Below are positions 54,120 through 64,000 of a stretch of DNA of 64,000 nt, piece after piece. Under the pieces are notes generated by a model. It saw only the letters and a list, made by a program, of their open reading frames with translations. It was not told the origin of the DNA and made no database searches. Within the stretch, counting starts at the first letter, position 1. Every line of letters starts with the position of its first letter. The stretch spans positions 1 to 64,000 of the forward strand of contig NZ_BAYA01000004.1 in NCBI RefSeq assembly GCF_000685015.1. Reading direction: 5' to 3'. The translations under genes and the position numbers were made by a program. Origin of the DNA: Paraburkholderia bannensis NBRC 103871 (lineage in GTDB: Bacteria > Pseudomonadota > Gammaproteobacteria > Burkholderiales > Burkholderiaceae).

Positions 54120-54390
54120 GCTGTCTCCTGGGCGCATAGCCTGCCTCGCGCCCCCGCTTCCCCCTGAGTTTTCCGTTGTGTCTGGCCGCTGTCGGCACTG
54201 CCGGCGATTGCCTGTCGCGAGCGCCCGATGCGCTATCGTGTGGCTGCGTCGTGCTCGCTCAGCGCGGCTCAACGCGCCGTTGAGCTCGCAGCCGGACGCA
54301 CTGTTTGCGCACCAAATTCGCCCCCGCCGCCCCACTGGCACCAAGGCAGGGCACGCGCGTTTTCGCGAATGTCGCGTGGTATCGCGAGCG

Positions 54391-54408
54391 TGGCAAACTC
54401 TTTACAAT
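54391..54408 (+). promoter_or_regulatory. Probable rpoN promoter (TACAAT -10; partial sigma-54 likeness)
   Basis: TACAAT at 54403-54408, 15 bases before the rpoN ATG, is a good -10. The same stretch TGGCAAACTCTTTACA also resembles a -24/-12 promoter (TGGCAC-N5-TTGCA) but with AC instead of the key GC. Confidence 0.35.
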
Positions 54409-54423
54409 GAATCGCACATTGCC

Positions 54424-55941
54424 ATGAAAGCCAGCCTCCAACTCCGCCTCTCGCAGCATCTTGCGCTCACTCCGCAACTGCAACAGTCCATCCGGCTGTT
54501 ACAGCTGTCGACGCTCGAACTGCAACAGGAAGTCGCCACGGCGATCTCGCAGAATCCGCTGCTCGAGAACGACGACGACTGGATCGCAAGCCCGCTGCGC
54601 GTGGCCGCCGACGGCTCGCTCATCGCGCAGCCGCCGCAGTCCTCCGCCCCGGAATCGATGCAGGGCGCAAGCAGTAGCTCCAGCTCGTCGAGCAGCGATA
54701 GCGACAACAGCGACGGCGAACCGCGCGGCGTGGACGACTACAACGGCCTCGGCGGCGACGCGAATGGCGACTCCAGCCAATGGAATCTCGACGACTACGG
54801 TCGCTCCGGCAGCGCCTCCGACGACGACGACCTGCCGCCGCTGCAAATCCACGAATCCACCACGACGCTGCGCGATCACCTGATGGCGCAGCTGCGCGAA
54901 ACCAACGCAAGCCTGCGCGATCGTGCGCTCATTACGTTCCTGATCGAATCGCTCGACGAAGACGGTTACCTGTCCACGACCTGCGAGGAAATTCTTGCCG
55001 ATATCCCGGAAGAACTCGACGTCGACGGCGACGAACTCAACGCGGCACTGGCCTTGCTGCACAGCTTCGACCCGGCGGGCGTGGGCGCGCGTTCGGCCTC
55101 CGAATGCCTGAAGCTGCAATTGCTGCGCGTCAATTCGTCGCCCACGCGCACGCTCGCGCTTGAGATCGTGTCGAACCATCTGGAACTGCTCGCGGCGCGC
55201 GACTTCACTCGCTTGCGCAAGCAACTGAAGACCGGCGACGACGAACTGCGCGACGCTCACACGATGATCCGTTCGCTCGAACCGTTCCCGGGCGCGGCCT
55301 ACGGCAAGGCCGAAGCGGACTATGTAGTGCCGGACATCATCGTGAAGAAGACGGGACAGAACTGGTTCGCAGAACTGAATCCTGAAGTAGTGCCCAAGCT
55401 GCGCATCAACCATCTGTACGCGAATATCCTGCGCAACAACCGCGGCGACCCCGGCAGCGGCTCGCTGCGCCAGCAGTTGCAGGAAGCGCGCTGGCTCATC
55501 AAGAACATCCAGCAGCGCTTCGAAACCATCCTGCGCGTGGCGCAGGCTATCGTCGAGCGTCAGAAGAACTTTTTCGTGCACGGCGAGATCGCCATGCGCC
55601 CCTTGGTTTTGCGGGAGATTGCTGATACGCTGGGCCTACACGAATCAACTGTCTCGCGTGTGACAACCGGTAAATACATGCTGACTCCATTCGGGACACT
55701 TGAATTTAAGTACTTCTTCGGATCGCATGTATCGACGGACACGGGAGGCGCAGCATCCTCAACCGCGATCCGCGCGCTCATCAAGCAACTCATAGGAGCC
55801 GAGAACACCAAGTCCCCTCTTTCGGACAGCCGCATAGCCGAACTGCTGGCTGAACAGGGTTTCGTGGTCGCGCGACGCACCGTCGCGAAGTATCGCGAGG
55901 CACTGCGGATTCCAGCGGTCAATTTGCGCAAGTCTCTTTGA
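54424..55941 (+). CDS. rpoN: RNA polymerase sigma-54 factor
   Basis: 505 residues from ATG 54424. Region I is Gln/Leu-rich ([20 protein letters not shown]). An acidic, Ser-rich region II with a nine-serine run lies near residue 84. The core-binding region ([16 protein letters not shown]) follows, then an HTH ([20 protein letters not shown]) and the RpoN box [10 protein letters not shown] at 483-492. Recognises -24/-12 promoters and needs AAA+ activators. Neighbours hpf, ptsN, hprK and rapZ complete the usual cluster. Confidence 0.98.
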   Translation: MKASLQLRLSQHLALTPQLQQSIRLLQLSTLELQQEVATAISQNPLLENDDDWIASPLRVAADGSLIAQPPQSSAPESMQGASSSSSSSSSDSDNSDGEPRGVDDYNGLGGDANGDSSQWNLDDYGRSGSASDDDDLPPLQIHESTTTLRDHLMAQLRETNASLRDRALITFLIESLDEDGYLSTTCEEILADIPEELDVDGDELNAALALLHSFDPAGVGARSASECLKLQLLRVNSSPTRTLALEIVSNHLELLAARDFTRLRKQLKTGDDELRDAHTMIRSLEPFPGAAYGKAEADYVVPDIIVKKTGQNWFAELNPEVVPKLRINHLYANILRNNRGDPGSGSLRQQLQEARWLIKNIQQRFETILRVAQAIVERQKNFFVHGEIAMRPLVLREIADTLGLHESTVSRVTTGKYMLTPFGTLEFKYFFGSHVSTDTGGAASSTAIRALIKQLIGAENTKSPLSDSRIAELLAEQGFVVARRTVAKYREALRIPAVNLRKSL

Positions 55942-56118
55942 GCCTGTTCCGGCCTTTACGGAGCAGGCGTTTTCCGGCCGCAACGCCAGTTGGCGGAAAT
56001 GGCCGGCCGCGCTAGTCGTTCGTAGCAGGCCTTTCGGAGAGCCTCACGCATCGGCGAGTCAGTCGACCGGCACAGCCGCGCTTCACGCGTCACGCGGCCA
56101 TCAGCCTGGAGAAGCACT

Positions 56119-56475
56119 ATGAATCTGAAGATCAGTGGACACCATCTCGAAGTAACGCCAGCGTTGCGCGAATACGTGATCACCAAACTGGACAGGGTGC
56201 TAAGGCATTTCGATCAGGTCATCGATGGCAATGTGGTCCTCTCGGTCGACAACCACAAGGAAAAGGATAAGAGGCAGAAGGTCGAAGTGAACCTTCATCT
56301 GAAAGGCAAGGACATCTTCGTTGAGAGCTGCAATGGCGACATGTATGCCGCCATCGATCTCGTGGTCGACAAGCTCGATCGCCAGGTCGTGCGTCACAAG
56401 GACCGCGTGCAGGGACATCAGCACGAAGCGCTCAAGCATCAGCCGCAGGTTCAGATCGAACTACCGCCGCAATGA
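56119..56475 (+). CDS. hpf: Ribosome hibernation promoting factor (short HPF)
   Basis: 118 residues, without the long C-terminal domain. [37 protein letters not shown] and [20 protein letters not shown] are the S30AE family core, which binds the 30S decoding site in resting cells. GGAGAAGC lies before the ATG. Follows rpoN by 177 bases and is ended by a strong terminator. Confidence 0.95.
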   Translation: MNLKISGHHLEVTPALREYVITKLDRVLRHFDQVIDGNVVLSVDNHKEKDKRQKVEVNLHLKGKDIFVESCNGDMYAAIDLVVDKLDRQVVRHKDRVQGHQHEALKHQPQVQIELPPQ

Positions 56476-56580
56476 TGCGATGAAGATGTTGGTGCACTAG
56501 TGTTGGAGGGGCCGAGGATTGAGTTCCGATACAGCCCCGATTCACGGCAAGTTTGAATGCCCGACCCAATGCACCAGCGC

Positions 56581-56605
56581 AGCCGCCCAACCGGGCGGCT
56601 TTTTT
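56581..56605 (+). terminator. Rho-independent terminator after hpf
   Basis: AGCCGCCC-AACC-GGGCGGCT followed by five T's, 105 bases past the hpf stop. Separates rpoN-hpf from ptsN. Confidence 0.9.
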
Positions 56606-56717
56606 AATGGAAGCCCGCCTCGCATGTTCAGCATCGAACGGTGCTGACAGGTGCAACCGTGCAACATTGGTTGCGCCGATGGCTGGCGCATCGCACCATC
56701 GGCCAGTACGCTTGATC

Positions 56718-56723
56718 TATAAT
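56718..56723 (+). promoter_or_regulatory. Consensus -10 box, probable ptsN promoter
   Basis: TATAAT, a full consensus, 178 bases before ptsN. No good -35 at 17 bases. The 56606-56900 stretch is otherwise free of genes, leaving a long untranslated leader. Confidence 0.4.
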
Positions 56724-56900
56724 GGTCTGGTCGCTTTCGGGGTATCACGTCCCCACGGTCCCGGCTCCGCGCAGGTTGTGCCAATCCAGGCGCCGGCCGC
56801 GCACGCACCGTCAGGTGCGCAAAGGCATGTATGCCTCGCGCACCCGCCGCTTCGTCTGCCGGGGTGAGGAGCATTTCAGGCCACGTTTTCGCCTGCCAAC

Positions 56901-57356
56901 ATGAATCGTTTAGCCAAAATACTTCCCATCGAGAACGTCGTCGTCGGCCTGTCCGTCACCAGCAAGAAACGCGTCTTCGAACAAGCTGGCCTGATCTTCG
57001 AAAACCAGAACGGCATTGCCCGCAGCACGGTTACCGACAATCTGTTCGCGCGCGAGCGCCTTGGCTCCACCGGTCTCGGTGAGGGCGTGGCGATCCCGCA
57101 CGGCCGCATCAAGGGCCTGAAGCAGCCGCTTGCCGCGTTCGTGCGTCTTGCCGAACCGATCGCCTTCGAAGCGCCGGACGGTCAGCCCGTCTCGCTCCTC
57201 ATCTTCCTGCTCGTGCCCGAACAGGCCACGCAGCAGCATCTTGAAATTTTGTCCGAGATCGCCCAGTTGCTGTCGGATCGCGAAACCCGCGAGCGCCTGC
57301 ACACGGAAGAAGATCGCGAGACATTGCATCGCCTGCTCACCCAGTGGCAACCTTGA
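56901..57356 (+). CDS. ptsN: Nitrogen PTS EIIA component (EIIA-Ntr)
   Basis: 151 residues. EIIA fructose/mannitol-type domain with phosphorylatable His67 in GVAIPHGRIKG and EILSEIAQLLSD. Regulatory phosphotransfer protein tied to K+ and nitrogen status. Placed between hpf and hprK as in most Betaproteobacteria. Confidence 0.96.
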   Translation: MNRLAKILPIENVVVGLSVTSKKRVFEQAGLIFENQNGIARSTVTDNLFARERLGSTGLGEGVAIPHGRIKGLKQPLAAFVRLAEPIAFEAPDGQPVSLLIFLLVPEQATQQHLEILSEIAQLLSDRETRERLHTEEDRETLHRLLTQWQP

Positions 57357-57424
57357 TGTAGCGCGTGTTGCGCATGTGCGCCTGCCTCGCGCCTGCCGGA
57401 CCTCTACGTTCGGCCCGGTGCGCG

Positions 57425-57452
57425 GCGTGCGCACGTATGCATGCGCGCGCGC
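57425..57452. other. 28-bp alternating purine-pyrimidine tract before hprK
   Basis: From 57425 every base alternates purine and pyrimidine for 28 bases (GCGTGCGCACGTATGCATGC then GC repeats), a sequence able to adopt Z-DNA under supercoiling. It lies in the 198-base ptsN-hprK gap, about 100 bases before hprK. Confidence 0.5.
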
Positions 57453-57554
57453 CTCATCGGTGAAAACACGGGCAACCGGGCGACACCGGTATCCGTTAAA
57501 ACGGTGGAAGTACGGTAGAAGTAGTCAAGCGATTCACTGCGGAGTCACCGGTTC

Positions 57555-58523
57555 ATGGACACGTCCAGCATCAACGCCCAAAGCATCTTCGACGACAACG
57601 CCACCACGCTGAAGCTCAGCTGGCTGACGGGGCACGAAGGCTGGGAGCGCGGCTTTTCCGCCGAAACGGTGGCCACGGCCACGGCCAGCGCCGACCTCGT
57701 CGGCCACTTGAACCTGATTCACCCGAACCGCATTCAGGTGCTCGGCGACGCCGAGGTGCACTACTACCAGCGCCAGACCGACGAAGACCGCTCACGCCAC
57801 ATGGCCGAGCTGATCGCGCTGGAACCGCCGTTCCTCGTGGTCGCCGACGGCATGACCGCGCCGCCCGAACTGGTTCTGCGCTGCACACGCTCCTCGACGC
57901 CGCTCTTCACCACGCCGATGTCGGCGGCCACGGTCATCGACAGCCTGCGCCTTTACATGTCGCGCATCCTCGCGCCGCGCGCGACGCTTCACGGCGTGTT
58001 TCTCGACATTCTCGGCATGGGCGTGCTGCTCACGGGCGATTCGGGTCTCGGCAAGAGCGAACTGGGTCTGGAGCTGATCAGCCGCGGTCACGGTCTGGTC
58101 GCCGACGATGCCGTGGACTTCGTGCGCCTCGGCCCCGATTTCGTCGAAGGCCGCTGCCCGCCGCTCCTGCAAAATCTGCTCGAAGTGCGCGGCCTCGGCC
58201 TGCTCGACATCAAGACGATCTTCGGTGAAACGGCCGTGCGCCGGAAGATGAAGCTCAAGCTCATCGTGCAACTGGTGCGCCGCCCCGACGGCGAATTCCA
58301 GCGCCTGCCGCTGGAAAGCCAGACCGTCGACGTGCTGGGCCTGCCCATCAGCAAAGTCACGATTCAGGTGGCGGCCGGCCGAAACCTGGCCGTGCTGGTC
58401 GAGGCAGCCGTGCGCAACACGATCCTGCAACTGCGCGGCATCGACACATTGCGCGACTTTATGGATCGTCAGCGCCTGGCCATGCAGGACCCGGACAGCC
58501 AGTTTCCCGGCAAACTGATCTAA
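57555..58523 (+). CDS. hprK: HPr kinase/phosphorylase
   Basis: 322 residues. Substrate domain 1-130, then P-loop GDSGLGKS at 161-168, [16 protein letters not shown] and the signature [18 protein letters not shown]. Phosphorylates/dephosphorylates the Ser of HPr-type proteins. In Proteobacteria it belongs with the nitrogen PTS. Confidence 0.97.
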   Translation: MDTSSINAQSIFDDNATTLKLSWLTGHEGWERGFSAETVATATASADLVGHLNLIHPNRIQVLGDAEVHYYQRQTDEDRSRHMAELIALEPPFLVVADGMTAPPELVLRCTRSSTPLFTTPMSAATVIDSLRLYMSRILAPRATLHGVFLDILGMGVLLTGDSGLGKSELGLELISRGHGLVADDAVDFVRLGPDFVEGRCPPLLQNLLEVRGLGLLDIKTIFGETAVRRKMKLKLIVQLVRRPDGEFQRLPLESQTVDVLGLPISKVTIQVAAGRNLAVLVEAAVRNTILQLRGIDTLRDFMDRQRLAMQDPDSQFPGKLI

Positions 58524-58584
58524 TCGCAGCCCGCGGCGGCACGCCGTCCTGCGCCCGGCTGTCATCGCGAGGGCGCAGATCGGA

Positions 58585-58593
58585 TGCTATGAT
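58585..58593 (+). promoter_or_regulatory. Extended -10 element upstream of rapZ
   Basis: TGC-TATGAT, 27 bases before the rapZ ATG and 60 bases after the hprK stop. It suggests rapZ has its own promoter. Confidence 0.4.
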
Positions 58594-58620
58594 GACCCAA
58601 TCGGGTTCATCGACTTTCCC

Positions 58621-59514
58621 ATGCGTATCATCCTGATCACCGGCATCTCGGGTTCCGGCAAGTCAGTGGCGCTCAACGCGCTCGAAGACGTCGGCTACTT
58701 CTGTGTCGACAATCTGCCGCCGCGTTTTCTGCCGCAGCTCGCGCAATATCTCTCCGAAGACGGTTACGAGCGTCTCGCGGTTGCGATCGATGCGCGCTCG
58801 AGTTCCTCGTTCGAAGACATACCGGAGATGATCCGCGGTCTCGCGCCCGAACACGACGTACGCGTGCTGTTTCTCAACGCCAGCACGCAGTCGCTGATCC
58901 AGCGCTTTTCGGAAACGCGTCGCCGCCACCCTCTTTCCGGTTCCGCCGCGCACGACGCCAACGTCGGCATGCTGAAGTCGCTGGAAGAAGCGATCGAGCA
59001 CGAGCGCGAACTGGTCGCCAATCTCGCCGAATTCGGCCATCAGGTCGATACCAGCAACCTGAGTTCCAACGCGCTGCGCCAGTGGGTCAAGGTGTTCGTC
59101 GAAGGCGAGCGCGGCTCGCTGATGCTCACCTTCGAATCGTTCGGCTTCAAGCGCGGCGTGCCGCTCGACGCGGATCTCGTTTTCGACGTGCGCACGCTGC
59201 CCAATCCGCACTACGACGCCCGCCTGCGTCCGCTCACCGGGCTCGACCAGCCCGTGATCGATTTCCTCAAGGCGCAGCCGGCCGTGCATGAAATGATCGA
59301 CGATGTCTATGCGTTCGTGGCCAAGTGGCTGCCGCATTTTCGCGCCGACAACCGCAGCTATCTGACTGTCGCGATCGGCTGCACCGGCGGCCAGCATCGC
59401 TCGGTCTTTATCGCCCAGACGCTCGCCACGCGCTTCGCGGGCGAGTCGAACGTGATCGTGCGTCATCGCGATGCACCCCTCGACGTCGGAGAATCGTCCC
59501 GGCTTATCGCCTAA
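58621..59514 (+). CDS. rapZ: RNase adapter protein RapZ
   Basis: 297 residues. Walker A GISGSGKS at 8-15, [24 protein letters not shown], and the C-terminal [15 protein letters not shown] are diagnostic. In E. coli RapZ controls GlmZ sRNA decay and senses glucosamine 6-phosphate. In Betaproteobacteria the role is less defined. Last gene of the rpoN-ptsN-hprK block. Confidence 0.97.
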   Translation: MRIILITGISGSGKSVALNALEDVGYFCVDNLPPRFLPQLAQYLSEDGYERLAVAIDARSSSSFEDIPEMIRGLAPEHDVRVLFLNASTQSLIQRFSETRRRHPLSGSAAHDANVGMLKSLEEAIEHERELVANLAEFGHQVDTSNLSSNALRQWVKVFVEGERGSLMLTFESFGFKRGVPLDADLVFDVRTLPNPHYDARLRPLTGLDQPVIDFLKAQPAVHEMIDDVYAFVAKWLPHFRADNRSYLTVAIGCTGGQHRSVFIAQTLATRFAGESNVIVRHRDAPLDVGESSRLIA

Positions 59515-59554
59515 CTGGCCGCGTGCGCGCGGCCTTAACCGAAAGCGTTGCGCC

Positions 59555-60190
59555 ATGTCCTCGACTCCTGCCGTGCTCGCCGATTTGCCGCTCTTTCCGC
59601 TGCATACGGTGCTCTTCCCCGGCGGCCTGTTGCCGCTGAAGATCTTCGAAGCGCGTTATCTGGACATGGCGCGCGAATGTCTGCGCGAGAAAACGCCGTT
59701 CGGCGTGTGCATGCTCAAGAGCGGCGGCGAAGTCGCGCAACCCGACGAACCCTCGGTGCCCGAGGCGATCGGCTGCCTCGCCGAAATCGAGCAATGCGAT
59801 GTGGAGACGTTCGGCATGCTGCTGATCCGCGCGCAAGGCACGCGGCGCTTCAGGCTGCTATCGCATCGCGTGCAGCCCGACGGCCTGCTGGTCGGCATGG
59901 CCGAGCCGCTGCCCGACGATATTCCGCTGGAAGGCAGCGAGCAGCAGGCGCGCTTCGGTGCTTGTGCGGAGGTGCTGGAGCGGATCATCGCGACGATCCG
60001 CGAGCGCGACGCGGCCAGCGTGCCGTTCGCGGAGCCGTTCCGCTTCGACGATCCGTCCTGGGTCTCCAACCGTCTCGCCGAAGTCTTGCCGATCGCGCTA
60101 CGCGCGCGTCAAAAGCTCATGGAACTGAACGACGCAGGCGCGCGCATCGAGATCGTGCATCACTACATGCAGCAGCATCAGTTGCTGTGA
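59555..60190 (+). CDS. LON substrate-binding domain protein
   Basis: 211 residues from ATG 59555. LPLFPLHTVLFPGGLLPLKIFEARY is the LON N-terminal (PUA-like) signature, followed by CLAEIEQCD and GTRRFRLL; there is no ATPase or protease domain. Stand-alone LON_substr_bdg proteins are common but their role is unknown. Eighteen bases from the convergent mutY stop. Confidence 0.92.
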   Translation: MSSTPAVLADLPLFPLHTVLFPGGLLPLKIFEARYLDMARECLREKTPFGVCMLKSGGEVAQPDEPSVPEAIGCLAEIEQCDVETFGMLLIRAQGTRRFRLLSHRVQPDGLLVGMAEPLPDDIPLEGSEQQARFGACAEVLERIIATIRERDAASVPFAEPFRFDDPSWVSNRLAEVLPIALRARQKLMELNDAGARIEIVHHYMQQHQLL

Positions 60191-60208
60191 CGCTGCTGCG
60201 TTAGTCGA

Positions 60209-61357
60209 TCAAATCAGCGAACCGCGCAGCCCGTCGAGCAGCTTGCGCACGGGCGCAGGCACGCCATAAGCGTCGATTTCGCGCAGCGGCACCCACGCAG
60301 TATCGGCTTCCTGCGCGACGAGCGCGCCGCGCTTCTTCGCGAGTTCGGCCACACGCGGCTCGATGTCGAGCTTGAAGTGCGTGAACGTATGCGTGAGCGG
60401 CGCAAGCGGCGACACCGTGGCCACATCGGCGCCGAAACCTTCAGCACGCGTGACGAGCGCTGCTTCGTCGGCCGCTTCGGGCAGGCTCCACAGGCCGCCC
60501 CAGATGCCCGAAGGCGGGCGCTTTTCCAGCATCACCGAATCGCCGTCCATCAGCACGAGCATCCACGTCTGCCGCAACGGCACGGCCTTTTTCGGGCGCG
60601 ATGCGGGCAACTGGCGCTGACGGTTCGTCGTCTTCGCAACGCAGTCGTCGGCGAACGGGCAGCGCTCGCAATCGGGCTTGCCGCGCGTGCAGAGCGTCGC
60701 GCCCAGATCCATCAAGCCTTGCGTGTACGAACTCACGTCGGCGTCGGTTGCGCTGGCGTCCGGCACCAGTGATTCGGCGAGCGTCCACATGCCGTTTTCC
60801 ACGCGTTTTTCGCCCGGAAAGCCTTCCACCCCGAATACGCGCGCGAGCACGCGCTTCACGTTGCCGTCGAGAATCGTCTCGCGCGCGCCGAACGCAAACG
60901 AGGCAATCGCCGCCGCCGTCGAGCGGCCGATGCCAGGCAATTCCGCGAGTCCTTCGACGGTGCGCGGGAACTGCCCGCCGTGCTGCTCAGCCACCACCTG
61001 CGCGCAGCGATACAGATTGCGCGCACGCGTGTAGTAGCCAAGACCGGCCCACAGCGCCATCACGTCATCGACGGGTGCGCTCGCAAGCGCTTCGACCGTT
61101 GGGAAGCGTTCGAGAAAACGCGCGTAATACGGGATCACGGTGGAAACCTGCGTCTGCTGCAGCATGATTTCCGATAGCCAGATGCGGTACGCATCGCGCG
61201 TGTTCTGCCACGGCAGATCGTGACGGCCGTGCACGCGCTGCCAGGCGATCAGGCGCGGCGCGAAGCTCGCGAGCAGTTCGACGGGATAAGTGGCCTTCAG
61301 CGCGGCCTGGCGCGCGGCGCTCGTGAGCGTGTCGTTGGATGCGGTCGAGAGATACAT
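60209..61357 (-). CDS. mutY: Adenine DNA glycosylase
   Basis: 382 residues. Catalytic E63 in LSEIMLQQTQ, helix-hairpin-helix LAELPGIGRSTAAAI with D164 in ILDGNVKR, and the [4Fe-4S] ligands C223, C230, C233, C239. A C-terminal Nudix-like domain (VMLEKRPPSGIWGGLWSLPE) reads 8-oxoG. Removes adenine mispaired with 8-oxoguanine. It follows mutM by 15 bases, so both GO-system genes form one operon. Confidence 0.98.
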   Translation of the reverse strand: MYLSTASNDTLTSAARQAALKATYPVELLASFAPRLIAWQRVHGRHDLPWQNTRDAYRIWLSEIMLQQTQVSTVIPYYARFLERFPTVEALASAPVDDVMALWAGLGYYTRARNLYRCAQVVAEQHGGQFPRTVEGLAELPGIGRSTAAAIASFAFGARETILDGNVKRVLARVFGVEGFPGEKRVENGMWTLAESLVPDASATDADVSSYTQGLMDLGATLCTRGKPDCERCPFADDCVAKTTNRQRQLPASRPKKAVPLRQTWMLVLMDGDSVMLEKRPPSGIWGGLWSLPEAADEAALVTRAEGFGADVATVSPLAPLTHTFTHFKLDIEPRVAELAKKRGALVAQEADTAWVPLREIDAYGVPAPVRKLLDGLRGSLI

Positions 61358-61372
61358 GAAGAAGCTTGCCCG

Positions 61373-62203
61373 TCAGCGCTGGCAGCGCGGACAGAAATAA
61401 GTGGAGCGCTGGCCCTGCACGATCTGCCTGATCGGCGTGCCGCAAACGCGGCATGGCTGGCCCGCGCGGTCGTAGACAAAATATTCGAGCTGGAAATAGC
61501 CGCTTTCCCCATTGCTGCCGACGAAGTCGCGCAAGGTGCTGCCGCCCTTTTCGATCGCCGACGCGAGCACGGCGCGCACGGCGTCCGCGAGCAGCTCGTA
61601 GCGCGCGAGCGAGACGCGGCCCGCCGGCGTAGTCGGCCGGATGCCCGCGCGAAAGAGACTCTCCGACGCGTAGATATTGCCGACGCCCACGACGATATCG
61701 CCCGCGAGCAGCGCCTGTTTCACCGAGACCTTGCGCCCGCGCGTCTCCCGAAACAGCAACGCGCCGTCGAAAGCGGGCGTGAACGGCTCGATGCCAAGAC
61801 TCGCGAGCAGCGGATGGCCGAGCACGTCGCCGTCTTCGCGCGGGTGCCAGAGCACGGCGCCAAAGCGGCGCGGATCGCGATAACGCAGCGTGAATTCGTC
61901 GAACAGCCAGTCGACGTGATCGTGCTTTTCGGCGGCGGGCGGCTTTGGAAAATTCCGTAACACCCGCAACGTCCCAGTCATGCCAAGATGCACGATGAAC
62001 CAGCCTTCATCGATTTCGAACAGCAGATATTTGCCGCGCCGCCCCACGGAACGAATCGTGCGACCGCGTAGCGTGCGAGCGAGCGTCGCAGGCACCGGCC
62101 AGCGCAGCGACGCATTGCGCACGTCCACGCGCTCGACCCGGCGCCCCGCGACCCAGGGCTCGATGCCTCTGCGGGTGACTTCGACTTCTGGCAGTTCTGG
62201 CAT
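61373..62203 (-). CDS. mutM: Formamidopyrimidine-DNA glycosylase
   Basis: 276 residues from ATG 62203, giving the required mature N-terminus [12 protein letters not shown] (catalytic Pro1, Glu2). Also HLGMTGTL with the conserved Lys loop just before, GVGNIYASE and the zinc finger CRVCGTPI...CPRCQR. Excises 8-oxoG and FapyG. Works with MutY encoded directly downstream. Confidence 0.98.
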   Translation of the reverse strand: MPELPEVEVTRRGIEPWVAGRRVERVDVRNASLRWPVPATLARTLRGRTIRSVGRRGKYLLFEIDEGWFIVHLGMTGTLRVLRNFPKPPAAEKHDHVDWLFDEFTLRYRDPRRFGAVLWHPREDGDVLGHPLLASLGIEPFTPAFDGALLFRETRGRKVSVKQALLAGDIVVGVGNIYASESLFRAGIRPTTPAGRVSLARYELLADAVRAVLASAIEKGGSTLRDFVGSNGESGYFQLEYFVYDRAGQPCRVCGTPIRQIVQGQRSTYFCPRCQR

Positions 62204-62332
62204 GACTGACGGTAAATGAGGGTAATGGCGGCTAACCGGGGACTGGCGAGACCAGACTGAAACGATTGGGCGATGGCGCGGGGCTGGTCTGCAACTTGCG
62301 TCATCGTCGTGCGCGTATTGTAGCCAGCGCGT

Positions 62333-62338
62333 TACAAT
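62333..62338 (+). promoter_or_regulatory. Likely -10 box of the TPR gene
   Basis: TACAAT 25 bases before the ATG in the 160-base gap divergent from mutM. Confidence 0.4.
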
Positions 62339-62363
62339 CGACCGAAACATTCGACGGAATTCC

Positions 62364-64000
62364 ATGGAACTGTCTTTCGTAAAGCTGTTTGCGAAGCGCC
62401 TGCCTGGAGCAGCGCCGCGCCTGCGCAACACCTCGGCACTGCGTGCGTTCGGGCCCCGTCGCCTGCTCGGCGTCGCCGTACTCGCGGCCTGGGCACTGAC
62501 CACTTCGAGCGCGTACGCGCAGGATCCGTCCCCCGACTCGGACGACACGTCCGTCACGATGCCGGACGCCTTCGGCCCTGCTTCGGCGGACGAGCAGAAG
62601 GACCTGCCGGGCATTGCGCTCTCCAGCCAGATCGTCTTCCAGGTGCTCGCCGCCGAAGTCGCGCTGCAACGCGACCAACCGGCGCCTGCCTATCAGACCT
62701 ATCTTGCGCTCGCGCGCGACACGCACGACCCGCGCATGGCGCAGCGTGCGACCGAAATCGCGCTCGCGGCACAAAGCCCGACCGATGCGCTGACCGCCGT
62801 GCAGCTGTGGCAGCAGTACGCGCCCGATTCGGAGCGCGCGGCGCAACTGGACGCATCGCTGCTCGTACTAAGCGGCAAGCCTGCCGACGCGCAGCCGCTG
62901 CTCGCGCGCGAACTGGCGCGCGTGCCCGCCGACAGCCGTGGCCAGGCGATTCTCTCGCTGCAACTGCTGCTCTCGCGCGGCCCGAACCGTTCGGGCGGCC
63001 TCGACGTGCTCAAGTCGCTGCTGGCCAACGACATGAACCGCCCGGAAGCACAGCTTGCGATCGGTCGTCAGCAACTGCTGGCCGACGACGTGCCCGGCGC
63101 ACGCAAGTCCTTCGAACAGGCGCTCGCGATCAAGCCCGACTTCCTGCCCGCCGCGCTGATGCTCGCGCAGATGGGCCCGGAAGAGCGCAAGGAAGGTATT
63201 GCTGCGATCGAAAAATACGTGCAGGCCAATCCGAAGTCGCGTGACGGACGCCTCGCGCTCGCGCAGACGTATCTGGCTTCCGATCGCCTCGACGACGCGC
63301 AGAAGCAGTTCGAAGTGCTGCACAAGAACGATTCGAAAGACCTGATGCCGCTGATGGCGCTCTCGCTGATCGACGTGCAGCAGAAGAAGTACGACGACGC
63401 GAAGAAGTACCTCCAGCAGTACGCGCAGCAGGCGGAAAAGACGCCGGGCGCGGACGCCGGCCAGGCCTACATTTACCTCGCGCAGCTCTCCGTCGAGCAG
63501 AAGGACGACGCGGGCGCCCAGGCGTGGCTCAACAAGATCGGCCCGAGCAGCCAGCAGTACGTGCCCGCGCAGATCACGCGCGCGCAGATGCTCGACCGTC
63601 AGGGCAAGATCGACGACGCGCGCCGTCAGCTCGCCGCCATCCAGAGCGACGACCCGCGCGACCAGGCGCTGATCGCCCGCACGGACGCCGCGATCCTGTT
63701 CGACGCAAAGCGCTACCCGGAAGCCGAAACGCGTCTGGCCAAGGCCACCGCCGACTTCCCGGACGATCCCGACCTCACCTATGACTACGCGATGGCCGCC
63801 GAAAAGAACGGCCATTACGAGATCATGGAAGCGCAGCTGCGCAAGCTGATCAAGACGCAGCCGGACAATCCGCAGGCGTACAACGCACTCGGCTATTCGC
63901 TCGCGGATCGCAACCAGCGTCTGCCGGAAGCGGACAAGCTGGTCGAAAAGGCCTCGTCGCTCGCACCGGACGACGCGTTCATCATGGACAGCGTGGGCTG
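62364..64000 (+). CDS. Secreted tetratricopeptide-repeat protein, cut by the window edge
   Basis: 545 codons are visible from ATG 62364 with no stop. Signal peptide around residues 38-53 ([17 protein letters not shown]). TPR-like units follow: [86 protein letters not shown], and [12 protein letters not shown] near the edge. A TPR protein divergent from mutM, usually followed by lolB and ispE, is a common betaproteobacterial arrangement. Probably periplasmic or outer-membrane associated; function undefined. Confidence 0.9.
   Translation, partial: MELSFVKLFAKRLPGAAPRLRNTSALRAFGPRRLLGVAVLAAWALTTSSAYAQDPSPDSDDTSVTMPDAFGPASADEQKDLPGIALSSQIVFQVLAAEVALQRDQPAPAYQTYLALARDTHDPRMAQRATEIALAAQSPTDALTAVQLWQQYAPDSERAAQLDASLLVLSGKPADAQPLLARELARVPADSRGQAILSLQLLLSRGPNRSGGLDVLKSLLANDMNRPEAQLAIGRQQLLADDVPGARKSFEQALAIKPDFLPAALMLAQMGPEERKEGIAAIEKYVQANPKSRDGRLALAQTYLASDRLDDAQKQFEVLHKNDSKDLMPLMALSLIDVQQKKYDDAKKYLQQYAQQAEKTPGADAGQAYIYLAQLSVEQKDDAGAQAWLNKIGPSSQQYVPAQITRAQMLDRQGKIDDARRQLAAIQSDDPRDQALIARTDAAILFDAKRYPEAETRLAKATADFPDDPDLTYDYAMAAEKNGHYEIMEAQLRKLIKTQPDNPQAYNALGYSLADRNQRLPEADKLVEKASSLAPDDAFIMDSVG

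Noticed and set aside
56542..56874. Frames between hpf and ptsN
   Set aside because: They cross the hpf terminator and show no ribosome site or motif.

Overview
This G+C-rich window looks like part of a chromosome from Burkholderia sensu lato (Paraburkholderia/Caballeronia-like, Betaproteobacteria). The lptC-lptA-lptB-rpoN-hpf-ptsN-hprK-rapZ order, the mutM/mutY/TPR block, an Omp32-type porin and oxidative sugar pathways all fit that group. No rRNA, tRNA, insertion sequence, prophage or CRISPR array was seen. Both edges cut genes: a trimeric autotransporter adhesin at the left and a TPR protein at the right.

Left part (1-13.3 kb, all minus strand): the adhesin N-terminus, pyrF, an aldose 1-epimerase, then a catabolic cluster transcribed right to left. 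Its order is iclR-type regulator, dgoK, KDPGal aldolase, an SDR dehydrogenase, araF-araG-araH-type ABC importer, a second SDR and an SMP-30 lactonase. Many of its genes are joined by 4-base overlaps. Together they fit uptake and oxidative (De Ley-Doudoroff type) breakdown of D-galactose and possibly L-arabinose. The aldonate dehydratase is not in this window.

13.6-14.5 kb holds a HigB/HigA-like toxin-antitoxin pair. 14.5-19.0 kb is a D-amino-acid locus (RidA, D-aminoacylase, RpiR-type regulator, divergent D-serine/D-threonine deaminase). 19-26 kb is mixed accessory content: a DHA2 efflux pump with a MarR regulator, EcsC, an HSL-type esterase, a CHRD protein, a porin and a LysR regulator. 26.6-33.7 kb carries a very large BvgS/EvgS-like hybrid kinase, an aquaporin and two tandem RcsB-type response regulators. 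33.9-38.2 kb has an MFS/LysR divergent pair and a hydroxyaspartate dehydratase coupled to a DauR-type regulator that has a perfect inverted repeat at its start.

From 38.3 kb on the content is mostly housekeeping: ssb, an MFS transporter, uvrA, an AI-2E family membrane protein, purU, a Nudix protein, a LysE exporter, apt and a Kef-type antiporter. Then comes the LPS/sigma-54/nitrogen-PTS block kdsD-kdsC-lptC-lptA-lptB-rpoN-hpf-ptsN-hprK-rapZ, followed by a LON-domain protein and mutY-mutM.

The most unusual direct observation is a perfect 107-bp tandem duplication across the kdsD/kdsC junction. It creates a 35-codon chimeric ORF linked to both neighbours by TGATG stop/start overlaps. Other points worth a second look are the DauR operator, the two-regulator phosphorelay, the adhesin heptad repeats, and several small tandem repeats and palindromes near gene ends and starts.
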